This document shows, one piece after another, positions 1 to 6,845 of a stretch of 42,772 nucleotides of DNA (position 1 is the first letter of the stretch; each line of letters begins with the position of its first letter). Both the position numbers and the translations under genes were made by a program. The notes under the pieces were generated by a model. The model was not told the origin of the DNA. It searched no databases and saw only the letters and a list, made by a program, of their open reading frames with translations. This DNA comes from Phycisphaeraceae bacterium (GTDB lineage Bacteria > Planctomycetota > Phycisphaerae > Phycisphaerales > SM1A02): assembly GCA_019636735.1 (NCBI GenBank), contig JAHBWY010000012.1, positions 1 through 42,772 on the forward strand. The letters run 5' to 3'.

Positions 1-358
1 GACTGATCGCCGCCCCTCAATCGGAGCGAATTGCGGACAGTGCCTCTGCGAGCGACCGCTGCCCTCGCGTCAGCCCATCGGCGTCGTCAACTTGAGATCG
101 CGAGCGTTCGCTACGGTTGGGCCTTGTGGCACAGAGATGTCCTCTGAGACTGAAGCCACGAAGCTCGTGCTGATCGGGACCCCGATCCCGGAACGCTGTA
201 AACGGAGAGTTGGAGAGCGCGAGAGTCCGGGGTACATTTGGTCCACGAGTGATCGTTCTGTTCGGGACCCTCCGCGCACTCTTCAAAGCCGAGAGCGCAG
301 ACCCCTCGCCACGCCGTCGAACCGGGGTGTTTCCTCTCGGCGCTGGCTGTAAACGACA
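1..358. other. No gene recognised
   Basis: This stretch up to the tRNA-Asn terminator holds several open frames on both strands. None shows a recognisable domain, a good ribosome binding site or consistent coding character, and they overlap each other. I see no RNA gene or repeat in it. It may include the 3' flank of a gene lying outside the window. Confidence 0.5.
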
Positions 359-385
359 CGGCCCGCCCAGACTTTGGGCGGGCCG
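359..385 (-). terminator. Hairpin downstream of tRNA-Asn
   Basis: A perfect 11-bp inverted repeat (CGGCCCGCCCA / TGGGCGGGCCG, 5-base loop) begins 5 bases beyond the 3' end of the tRNA-Asn gene. On the minus strand it is followed only by a weak T-containing stretch (GTCGTTT), so it is a terminator-like hairpin rather than a textbook intrinsic terminator. Its position suggests it ends the tRNA transcript. Confidence 0.55.
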
Positions 386-390
386 TTGAA

Positions 391-462
391 CTCCCCGAGC
401 TGGGCTCGAACCAGCAACCTGGCGGTTAACAGCCGCCCGCTCTACCATTGAGCTATCGGGGA
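391..462 (-). tRNA. tRNA-Asn (GTT)
   Basis: The reverse complement folds as a standard tRNA. The acceptor strands are TCCCCGA (462-456) and TCGGGGA (398-392) with discriminator G at 391. The D-arm contains AGCTCAATGGTAGAGC, the anticodon loop is CTGTTAACC with anticodon GTT (Asn), and the T-arm carries the GGTTCGAGCCC loop. CCA is not encoded. It is transcribed leftward from a promoter at 516-543. Confidence 0.95.
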
Positions 463-515
463 TATGGACTTGTGCCCGCGGGGGAGCGGCTCGGCCGTCC
501 GAACGCGGGCCGAGG

Positions 516-543
516 ATCTTACCGTGCCCAGTCGCTGCGTCAA
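516..543 (-). promoter_or_regulatory. Promoter of tRNA-Asn
   Basis: Read on the minus strand, a -35 box TTGACG (543-538) and a -10 box TAAGAT (521-516) are separated by 16 bases. They lie about 54 bases upstream of the tRNA 5' end. Both boxes match the sigma70 consensus at five of six positions. Confidence 0.65.
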
Positions 544-853
544 CGGTGGCCCGTCCACAGCGTGCGCCTGCCACGGTGCAATCCGGGATTCCCGCACAGC
601 CCCGACGGTGCGGCGGCAGGAGTGCCCGATACTATTGTCAGCCGAGCACCGCGGCAGCGGTCGGGGGACCAGCTCCTGAACACGCCGGAACTCACCCAGC
701 ACAGATGCCGCGGCGAGTGCTGCACCGTGTCGTGCCGACGCCTCTGCCCCCCGGAGCGCGGGTGAAGCCCGCCGAACTCCCGATGCGCCTCGAGCACACT
801 CGACCTCCTCGCCACTCCCGAGCCCCCCAAGGGAATCGCTCTACGCTATCCCC
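544..853. other. No gene recognised
   Basis: The non-coding stretch between the tRNA promoter and the first PH-domain gene. Open frames on both strands here are mutually overlapping and give low-complexity Arg/Pro/Ser-rich products, as expected for random GC-rich DNA. I see no RNA gene or repeat. Confidence 0.45.
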
Positions 854-1540
854 ATGCCAAGCGAGCCGCCAGCTCCTTCGCCCCATCGTGACTCCCCTCG
901 CGGTGGCGCGCAGCGATCCACTGCCCAGTTCGATCCTGCGTCGATCGAACGGCCCGATCCGCGACTCCTCACCTACTACCTCATCGTCTCGCTGGCGTCG
1001 CTGATCTTCGCGCCGATTGTGTTCCTTCCTTTGTTCCTGCGATACAAATCGCTGCGGTACCGCGTGGACCGCGATGGCATCTCGATGCGAGTCGGCGTGC
1101 TGTTCAGGCAGGAGGTTCACCTGACCTATCGACGCATCCAGGACATTCATGTCACGCGAGGACTGCTCCAGCGGTGGCTTGGGCTCGCGACGATTTCACT
1201 CCAGACGGCATCGGGCAGCGCCGCGGCCGAAATGCAGATCGAAGGGGTGCTTGAGGCCGACGCGCTGCGCGACTGGCTCTACGCGCGCATGCGCGGCGCC
1301 GCCGGTGACACCGAGGGCGAGGCGCTCGACGGCCCGGCGCCTGGGCGTTCCGCAGCCGTGGCTCGCGGCGCGATGGCGGGCGTAGAGGCGGGCGTAGAGG
1401 CGGGCGTAGAGGCGGGCATCGGTGACGAAGCGCCCTTCCCGGAGCCGGGAAGTTGTGAGGCCACTCGAGTGCTGAGGGAGATTCTCCTCGAAGTTCGAGC
1501 GCTGCGGGAGCGACTCGATGAGTTGGAACGCCGCACCTAA
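854..1540 (+). CDS. bPH2 (DUF304/YdbS-like) membrane protein
   Basis: Predicted inner-membrane protein of 228 aa. A Pro/Arg-rich N-terminus (1-35) is followed by a hydrophobic segment at about residues 40-62 (YYLIVSLASLIFAPIVFLPL) and then a bacterial PH-like domain at about 68-145. The domain has the family pattern YRVDRDGISMRVG, then RRIQDIHVTRGLLQRWLGL, then a T-A-S-G stretch. The C-terminal part is low complexity, with three VEAG units encoded by perfect 12-bp repeats at 1381-1416, then a short helical tail (VLREILLEVRALRERLDELE). bPH2 proteins of the YdbS/YdbT type occur as adjacent pairs in many bacteria and their exact role is unsettled. The next gene is a second bPH2 protein, so the two probably act together. 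The last codons and the stop lie inside a 42-bp tandem repeat. Confidence 0.85.
   Translation: MPSEPPAPSPHRDSPRGGAQRSTAQFDPASIERPDPRLLTYYLIVSLASLIFAPIVFLPLFLRYKSLRYRVDRDGISMRVGVLFRQEVHLTYRRIQDIHVTRGLLQRWLGLATISLQTASGSAAAEMQIEGVLEADALRDWLYARMRGAAGDTEGEALDGPAPGRSAAVARGAMAGVEAGVEAGVEAGIGDEAPFPEPGSCEATRVLREILLEVRALRERLDELERRT
1381..1416 (+). repeat. 12-bp in-frame tandem repeat, 3 copies
   Basis: Three identical units CGTAGAGGCGGG lie within the first PH-domain gene and encode (VEAG)3. The repeat sits in a linker after the PH domain, so copy-number changes would lengthen or shorten the linker by 4 residues without a frameshift. Confidence 0.9.
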
Positions 1541-1687
1541 GCCATGCGCCTCTTCACAGCGAGACTGGAACGCCGCACCTAAGCCATGCGCCTCTTCACA
1601 GCGAGACTGGAACGCCGCACCTAAGCCATGCGCCTCTTCACAGCGAGACTGGAACGCCGCACATGAGTCATGCGCCTCTTCACCGCG
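1524..1687 (+). repeat. 42-bp tandem repeat across a gene junction, about 3.9 copies
   Basis: Units start at 1524, 1566, 1608 and 1650. The first three are identical for 42 bases and begin TGGAACGCCGCACCTAAGCC. The fourth differs at a few positions and stops matching at about 1687. Unit 1 contains the TAA stop (1538-1540) of the upstream PH gene. Unit 4 has CACATGAGTC where the others have CACCTAAGCC, which supplies the ATG (1663) of the downstream PH gene. Because 42 is a multiple of three, the in-frame TAA recurs in each of the first three units. Units 2 and 3 are purely intergenic. Confidence 0.95.
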
Positions 1688-2460
1688 CCGCATCTCCAAG
1701 TGAAGCTCGCTCTGAGGTGGCCGTCCGGGCGTACCGAGGTGTCTGGCGCCTCCTCGCGGTCTGGTTCAAGCTTCCGCAGGAACCGCCCTCGCTCCCGATT
1801 GCACCTGGCGATGTCGCGGACTCGTTTCACCCATCGCCCGCGTTTCTTCGCTATCTCAAGTTCCGCTTCTGGATTGCGCTGCTCATCATCGATGTGGTGC
1901 TGGTTGTGCTGTGGATCGCTGCAACGGTGGCGCTGTATTTCGCGAACCTGACCTGGGTGGCCGTCATCCTTGCGCCGGTAGCGCTCGCGATCATCGTTGT
2001 TCCGGATATCGTCGCGTATGTCGCCATTCACCTTCGTTTCGACACCACCTGGTATGTGATGTCGCGGCGAAGCCTCCGAGTCCGGCAGGGCGTGTGGAGC
2101 ATTCGCGAACTGACGCTCACCTTTGAGAATGTGCAGAATGTGCGAGTCGTGCAGGGACCGCTCCAGCGCTTCTTCGGTCTGGCCACGGTGATGGTTGAGA
2201 CGGCGGGCGGCGGGTCGGTGCAGGCTCAGGGCCAGCCCGTCAAGCTTGGCCATCACGCCCTCATCGAGGGACTCACGAATGCCCAAGAGATCCGCGACCT
2301 GATCCTCGCGCGTGTCACGGCGTCTCGCAGCGCCGGAATCGGCGATGATCGAGTGCCCGTCGAAGCGCCGATGGTCTCGCGCGACTTCACTATGACGAGT
2401 GAACAGCTCGCCGTGCTCCGCGCCATTCGAGACGAACTCCGCGCCGCGGCCGCCGCGTGA
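1663..2460 (+). CDS. bPH2 (DUF304/YdbT-like) membrane protein
   Basis: Predicted inner-membrane protein of 265 aa and the partner of the preceding gene. Two hydrophobic segments (about 66-92, FRFWIALLIIDVVLVVLWIA, and about 97-125, WVAVILAPVALAIIVVPDIV) precede a PH-like domain at about 128-205. The domain has the signature WYVMSRRSLRVRQGVWSI, then TFENVQNVRVVQGPLQRFFGL and VMVETAGGG. The ending MTSEQLAVLRAIRDELR resembles the helical tail of the neighbour. The ATG lies in the last copy of the 42-bp repeat, and no strong Shine-Dalgarno sequence is visible. The last 71 bases overlap the convergent metal permease gene. The family assignment is firm and the cellular role unknown. Confidence 0.85.
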   Translation: MSHAPLHRAASPSEARSEVAVRAYRGVWRLLAVWFKLPQEPPSLPIAPGDVADSFHPSPAFLRYLKFRFWIALLIIDVVLVVLWIAATVALYFANLTWVAVILAPVALAIIVVPDIVAYVAIHLRFDTTWYVMSRRSLRVRQGVWSIRELTLTFENVQNVRVVQGPLQRFFGLATVMVETAGGGSVQAQGQPVKLGHHALIEGLTNAQEIRDLILARVTASRSAGIGDDRVPVEAPMVSRDFTMTSEQLAVLRAIRDELRAAAAA

Positions 2461-3325
2461 GAATGACGAGCACAAGGAGCGCCCCGGCCATGACCGCGAT
2501 GCTGCCCGCCGTGTTGACACTGCCTGCGCCCAGCAACGCAGGAACCACTACGGCCGCCATGTGACCGGTCGCCGCGGCAACCGCTCCGACAAGAACGGCG
2601 ACGATCACCATGGCCGACAGGCGCAAGGTCAGGAGGCGCGCCGTCGCCGCCGGAACCACCAGAAGGGCGACCACCAGAATGCTGCCCACGCTCTCAAAGC
2701 ACGCCACCGCGGTGATGGCGGTCATCATCATCACCATGGCCTGCAAGAGCCTCGGGCGCAAGCCAAGCGAGGCTGCTGACTGAGGGTCGAAGATCGAGAG
2801 CGCGAGCTCCTTCCAGAACGCGACGACACAGATCACATTCAGAACCAGCACTCCTCCGATGGTAAGAACGGCGCGCGGCACCACCACACCGCCGATCGAC
2901 ACGAGATCGAGTGGCGTGAACTCGATGCCGCCGAAGAGCACGCAGGAGGGGTCGAGATCCACTCGCGCCGATCCGCGCACCATCAGCAGAATCCCCAGGG
3001 CGAACAGCGAGGTGAAGACCACGCCGATCGAGGCGTTCTCTTCGACGCGGCCTCGGGCACGCAGCCACTCGCTTGCCAGCGCGGTCAAGGCGCCGACCAT
3101 GGCCGCACCAAGAAACATTGGAAGGCTTGCTCGATTTCCGGTCAGCAGGAACGCCGCCGCGATGCCGGGCAGCACGGCGTGGCTGATCGCATCGCCCATG
3201 AGGCTCATGCGCCGAAGCAGAAGGAGCGAGCCCGGGATGGCGCATGCGGCCGCGGCGAGCGCGCCGACCACCACGATCCACCCGTCGAGCGACCACGACC
3301 ACCTGGTGAGGCTCGCCACGATCAT
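2390..3325 (-). CDS. Metal ABC transporter permease (TroD/YtgD-like)
   Basis: Second membrane subunit of a Mn/Zn/Fe-type ABC importer, 311 aa from the chosen start. It has about eight or nine hydrophobic helices. The family motif LLLLRRMSLMGDAISHAVLPG lies near the N-terminus, and ESVGSILVVALLVVPAATARLL marks the loop that contacts the ATPase. The ATG at 3325 overlaps the stop of the upstream permease-repressor gene (ATGA), which favours this start over one 18 codons upstream. It is the last gene of the four-gene operon. Its 3' end overlaps the convergent PH-domain gene by 71 bases. The metal is not readable from the permease; manganese is suggested by the adjacent MntR-type regulator. Confidence 0.9.
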   Translation of the reverse strand: MIVASLTRWSWSLDGWIVVVGALAAAACAIPGSLLLLRRMSLMGDAISHAVLPGIAAAFLLTGNRASLPMFLGAAMVGALTALASEWLRARGRVEENASIGVVFTSLFALGILLMVRGSARVDLDPSCVLFGGIEFTPLDLVSIGGVVVPRAVLTIGGVLVLNVICVVAFWKELALSIFDPQSAASLGLRPRLLQAMVMMMTAITAVACFESVGSILVVALLVVPAATARLLTLRLSAMVIVAVLVGAVAAATGHMAAVVVPALLGAGSVNTAGSIAVMAGALLVLVILTRRPRRGVRLEWRGARRAVHSS

Positions 3326-4923
3326 CGTTGGTGAACCTCCGGATCGTGTGGAGCCGCCTGCGGGCCTGGGGTGTCGCACTCACCTGCACTGGGCGGATCC
3401 CTGGGCGTGTGCGGCTGCACCGCGTTGGAATGTGGCGGGGCGTCGCTTCTGTGCGACCATGTCTCAGTGGTGCGCGACGGTGTGTTGGCACTGGGCTCCG
3501 GCGACTCGGAGCGAGGAAGTGCGGAACTGGAGCCGTGCGCCATGTCCCTCGACGAGTGCGGGTCGCGCGGGAGCGCTCCGCAGAACCCGATGGCTCGTTC
3601 GATTCTCGCAAGAAGCGCGGGGGAGAGGACATGCTCGACCATGTCCGCGTCGCGATCGACATGACTCGCCTGCACGCCTGCACGCTCGATCAGGAAGTGT
3701 TCCCAAAGCCGGTGCCGCGCCGTCAGCCGCGCCGCCTCCTGCCACCCCGCATCGGTGAAGTGGAGGCGCGCCCCGGCATCGCGCCAGATCAGACGGCGAC
3801 GGAGGGCCATCGAGACTGCTCGTCGCAGGGCGGGGGGGCGAAAGCGTCGCCTTGCTTGAATCGCCTCGAGGGTGACGCCACCGTGCGAACTGAAGGCCGA
3901 ATTGTCGTGGCTCAAGAAACTTGCTGCGGCCCCTGAGGTCGCCGATGTCATCGCGTCGCCCTTTCCATCGGCCTCGACTGCCTCGAACTGGGCGCGGAGC
4001 AGGTGTTCGAGTGCCACTTCCCGCGCCGCTCGCCAGTGCAGCAGACCGCGCCATGCCATTCCGTGCGCGGGGCCGAAGAGCAGGCTCATGACGAAGAGCG
4101 CTGCCGCAACCAGAACGATCACGGCACCTGAGGGCAGGTTCGGAAGCAGTGCGCTGAGCGCGGCACCGATGACGCCCGATGAGGCGCCGAGCCCCATGGC
4201 CAGGACGACGCACAGCGACAGGCGATCGCTCCAGAAGCGGGCGGCCGCGGCAGGAATCACCTGGAGTGCAACGACCAGGATCAGGCCCACCGCCTGCATG
4301 CCAGCGACCGTCACCAGCGTGGCAAGCGCCATCAGCGCGGCGTCGAATCGGGCGACCCGAAGACCGACAGCGCGGGCAAACTCCTCGTCGAAACACAAGA
4401 CCTTCCAGCCGCGCGCGAAGCAGAGCCCGAGGGCCGTGGTCACGACGGCAACAATGGCGATGAGCCACGCGTCGCGGGCGAGCATGGTCGCGGTGCGACC
4501 GTAGATGAGCCCCTCGAGTCCTGCGGCATGTCCGGTCGGGAGCGACTGGATGACGCTGAGGAGCACCACGCCCGCGCCGAAGAAGACACTGAGGACGATC
4601 GCAAGTCGAGCATCGTCGCGAAGGAGGGTGGCGCGCCGAAGCAACTCGGTGGCAGCCACACCAAGCGCGCCACCGAGCGCGCCGCCCGCGAGGAGCCATG
4701 GCAGTGAACGGGCGCTGTCGGCGCCGGCGAATACGAGCCCCGCGATGAACCCGAGGGCGACACCGGGAAGCGCCGCATGACTGATCGCATCACCAAGAAG
4801 GGCGCGCCGTCGCAGAACGAGGAATGTCCCGAGCAGCCCGCACACGGCGCCGAGCGCGCCCGACCCGAGCATGACGACGCGCGCGTTGTGGTCGTCGAGG
4901 AGCACCGCAAGCCCGGCGATCAC
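3322..4923 (-). CDS. Metal ABC permease fused to DtxR-like repressor domain (YtgCR-like)
   Basis: 533-aa fusion protein. Residues about 1-295 form a metal ABC permease (LRRRALLGDAISHAALPGVA near 37-56; AVGLILVVALQVIPAAAARF at 211-230). After a linker, residues about 345-447 resemble a DtxR/MntR repressor: a degenerate winged helix, then the dimerisation helices TARHRLWEHF and VDRDADMVEH. Aligned to DtxR, H404 and E408 match site 1 ligands H79 and E83, and E430 and H431 match E105 and H106. D423 and D427 replace H98 and C102. The Ser/Pro-rich tail (450-533) looks disordered. Chlamydial YtgCR has the same architecture and is cleaved to release a repressor; whether that happens here is unknown. 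A GTG start overlaps the ATPase stop (GTGA), and the stop overlaps the next permease (ATGA). Confidence 0.88.
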   Translation of the reverse strand: MIAGLAVLLDDHNARVVMLGSGALGAVCGLLGTFLVLRRRALLGDAISHAALPGVALGFIAGLVFAGADSARSLPWLLAGGALGGALGVAATELLRRATLLRDDARLAIVLSVFFGAGVVLLSVIQSLPTGHAAGLEGLIYGRTATMLARDAWLIAIVAVVTTALGLCFARGWKVLCFDEEFARAVGLRVARFDAALMALATLVTVAGMQAVGLILVVALQVIPAAAARFWSDRLSLCVVLAMGLGASSGVIGAALSALLPNLPSGAVIVLVAAALFVMSLLFGPAHGMAWRGLLHWRAAREVALEHLLRAQFEAVEADGKGDAMTSATSGAAASFLSHDNSAFSSHGGVTLEAIQARRRFRPPALRRAVSMALRRRLIWRDAGARLHFTDAGWQEAARLTARHRLWEHFLIERAGVQASHVDRDADMVEHVLSPALLARIERAIGFCGALPRDPHSSRDMAHGSSSALPRSESPEPSANTPSRTTETWSHRSDAPPHSNAVQPHTPRDPPSAGECDTPGPQAAPHDPEVHQR

Positions 4924-5738
4924 GATCGGCTCCGTGCAGCACCAAGGGCGGTGGCAGCCTCACTCAGAATGGTCAGCGAGCCTCCGTACGCGCGATGGAG
5001 GTTCTCCGCCGTGAAGACCTCGGCCGTCGGACCTTCGGCGACCACACGCTGATTGAGAAGGATGATGCGATCGAAGTAGAGCGGCGCCGTCGGGAGGTCG
5101 TGGTGCACCACAAGCATCGTGCGGCCGCGCGAACGCAGCTCGCGCAGGATGGCCACGATCGCCTCCTCGGTCGCGGCGTCGACCGCTGCGAAGGGCTCAT
5201 CGAGCAGAGCCACCTCGGGGTCCTGCACCAGCGCCCTCGCGAGAAAGGTGCGCTGCTGCTGACCCCCGGAGAGTTGGCTGATCTGCCGCTCCGCCAACTC
5301 CGCCATGCCGACCCGTTCGAGGGCGACCATCGCTTGCGCGTGATGCCTTCGCCGGACGGGCCGAAACCAGCCGATGCGTCCAAAGAGGCCCATCGTGACG
5401 ACATCGATCACTCGAACCGGGAACTCCCAATCGACGCTCTCTCGCTGCGGAACAAAGGCGACGCGCTGTCGAACCTTGGCAAGTGGCTGGCCCAGGATGC
5501 GAACCTCGCCTGAGAGGCGGGGAATCATCTCCATCACGGCTCGAAGGAGCGTGCTCTTGCCGGCGCCATTGGGGCCAACCAGCCCGACGATCGATCCGCG
5601 CGGAACATCGAGATCGATGTCCCAGAGGACCGGGCGGCCCTGATACCCCACCGTGAGGTCATGCACGCAGAGCGCCGCATCGGGCGCATGCTCCGCCCCA
5701 AGTCGATCGGTTCGCGTCTGTTCACGGGCGCTCGACAT
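4920..5738 (-). CDS. Metal ABC transporter ATP-binding protein (TroB/MntB-like)
   Basis: Cytoplasmic ATPase subunit of the importer, 272 aa. Walker A is GPNGAGKST (55-63), the Q-loop is FVPQRE (95-100), the signature is LSGGQQQR (156-163), Walker B is VALLDEP (176-182), and the switch His lies in VVHHDL (210-215). The start at 5738 is preceded by a strong Shine-Dalgarno GGGAGGG three bases from the ATG, so the longer open frame upstream is not used. The gene begins 17 bases inside the end of the binding-protein gene and overlaps the permease fusion by 4 bases, which suggests translational coupling. The sequence is typical of ABC ATPases for Mn/Zn/Fe uptake. Confidence 0.93.
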   Translation of the reverse strand: MSSAREQTRTDRLGAEHAPDAALCVHDLTVGYQGRPVLWDIDLDVPRGSIVGLVGPNGAGKSTLLRAVMEMIPRLSGEVRILGQPLAKVRQRVAFVPQRESVDWEFPVRVIDVVTMGLFGRIGWFRPVRRRHHAQAMVALERVGMAELAERQISQLSGGQQQRTFLARALVQDPEVALLDEPFAAVDAATEEAIVAILRELRSRGRTMLVVHHDLPTAPLYFDRIILLNQRVVAEGPTAEVFTAENLHRAYGGSLTILSEAATALGAARSRS

Positions 5739-6765
5739 GGTCCCTCCCGGACTCTGGCGCACCATCGACCGGCGGCGACTTCGCCGTAGATGCGGCCGCG
5801 CCCAGCCGACCGCGCCATCCGCGCTCCGGCGCCGTGCCGCCGAGCCCTCGCACAATGACGGTCATGTTGTGATCAAGCATGCCGGCGACCGATCCCTCCC
5901 AGCGATCGGCGGGCCCGAGGGCATCGGAGAAGAGCTCGCCTCCCACCGCGAGTTGGTGACCGCGGGCGCGTGCGCCCTCGATCAACGCCTCCACGCTGCG
6001 TCGAGGAACGCTGGTCTCCACGAAGACGACCGGAACCTGCTGACGCACTACGAGGTCCACGAGTTCCAAAATCCGTCTGAGTCCGGGCTCAGAATCAGTG
6101 GAGACGCCTTGGATTCCCTCGACCCGCACTCCATAGGCGCGACCGAGATAGCCAAAGGCATCATGCGAGGTGATCAACACGCGCCGCGCCTCGGGCACCG
6201 TGGAGATGGCCTCGCGCGACCACGCATGCAGCGCTCGAAGTTCCTCGGCGTAGTCGGCCGCGCGCCGAGTGAGTGCCTCGCGCGCTTCCGGATGATCGGC
6301 CGCAAGCGCCTCCGCGAAGCGCTCCGCCGCGAGGGCCCAGAGCAGGGGATCCATCCAGATGTGGGGGTCTGGCTCACCGTCGTCGCCGCTCGAGAGGAGC
6401 AGCTCACTTGGAGGGAGAAGCGAGCCGAGCGCGACGCCACTCCGCTGGCGGCCGAGGAGATCGCCCATCTTCCCTTCGAGCAGCAGGCCGTTGCTCACAA
6501 CGAGGTCGGCGCGCAAGATCTTCGCCATGTCGTCGCGCGTCGGCTTGTAGAGATGCGGATCGACTCCGGGGCCCATCAGGACTTCAACGCTCGCGGCATC
6601 GCCCAGCACTCGGCGGGCGAGGTCGCCCGCCATCCCGGTCGTTGCGACGACCTTCGAAGGGAAGGGGTGCGAGCCCCGCTCAGATGCAGCATCACCGCCC
6701 CCGGGTTCGCAACCAGCCATCGAGAGCAGCACGGCAGCCACCACCAGCCATCGAGAGTGACCCAT
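5722..6765 (-). CDS. Metal-binding lipoprotein of ABC importer (TroA/ZnuA family)
   Basis: Substrate-binding protein of the cluster A-I family, 347 aa. An N-terminal lipobox LSMAGC makes Cys19 the lipidation site. Predicted metal ligands are H71 (GVDPHLYKPT), H135 (EPDPHIWMDP), H201 (TSHDAF) and D281 (GELFSDALG). This His-His-His-Asp set and its spacing resemble TroA of Treponema, which binds Zn and Mn, rather than the PsaA-type set with Glu as third ligand. There is no His-rich loop like that of many ZnuA proteins. It is the first gene of a four-gene operon read away from the porin, with an operator-like palindrome over its promoter. The exact metal is open (Mn, Zn or Fe). Confidence 0.92.
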   Translation of the reverse strand: MGHSRWLVVAAVLLSMAGCEPGGGDAASERGSHPFPSKVVATTGMAGDLARRVLGDAASVEVLMGPGVDPHLYKPTRDDMAKILRADLVVSNGLLLEGKMGDLLGRQRSGVALGSLLPPSELLLSSGDDGEPDPHIWMDPLLWALAAERFAEALAADHPEAREALTRRAADYAEELRALHAWSREAISTVPEARRVLITSHDAFGYLGRAYGVRVEGIQGVSTDSEPGLRRILELVDLVVRQQVPVVFVETSVPRRSVEALIEGARARGHQLAVGGELFSDALGPADRWEGSVAGMLDHNMTVIVRGLGGTAPERGWRGRLGAAASTAKSPPVDGAPESGRDHVERP

Positions 6766-6771
6766 GCGGGA

Positions 6772-6799
6772 AGTGTATCGAGTAACCTTGACTCATCAA
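6772..6799 (-). promoter_or_regulatory. Promoter of the metal ABC operon
   Basis: On the minus strand, TTGATG (6799-6794) and TACACT (6777-6772) are separated by 16 bases and lie just upstream of the binding-protein ATG (6765). The leader is very short. The -35 box lies inside the left operator-like palindrome, so a bound repressor would block RNA polymerase. Confidence 0.6.
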
Positions 6800-6823
6800 A
6801 CTCTCAAGTTTGACTCATCAAAC
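6788..6823. promoter_or_regulatory. Paired palindromic operators for a DtxR/MntR-type repressor
   Basis: The 14-base sequence TTGACTCATCAAAC occurs twice, at 6788-6801 and 6810-6823. The spacing is 22 bp, about two helical turns. The right copy, including the preceding T, reads TTTGA-CTCA-TCAAA, an inverted repeat. The region joining the copies, CAAACT-CTCA-AGTTTG (6797-6812), is another inverted repeat with the same CTCA centre. The left copy overlaps the -35 of the metal operon and the right copy the -35 of the porin gene. Size and symmetry fit a dimeric DtxR-family repressor, and such a regulator is encoded two genes away. Binding is inferred. Confidence 0.65.
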
Positions 6824-6838
6824 AAAAACCTGTAGCGT
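6810..6838 (+). promoter_or_regulatory. Promoter of the porin-regulator genes
   Basis: TTGACT (6810-6815) and TAGCGT (6833-6838) are separated by 17 bases and end 7 bases before the chosen porin ATG at 6846, giving a very short or leaderless transcript. The -35 box is part of the right operator palindrome. Confidence 0.5.
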
Positions 6839-6845
6839 GGGGGCC

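Noticed and set aside
17..574. 185-aa open frame on the minus strand near the window start
   Set aside because: It runs through the tRNA-Asn gene and its terminator and has no recognisable domain, so it is not a gene.
2390..2460. The 71-base convergent overlap as a sign of a wrong stop
   Set aside because: Both proteins keep plausible family ends and both frames have clear stop codons; overlap at converging ends also occurs at 25741-25765.
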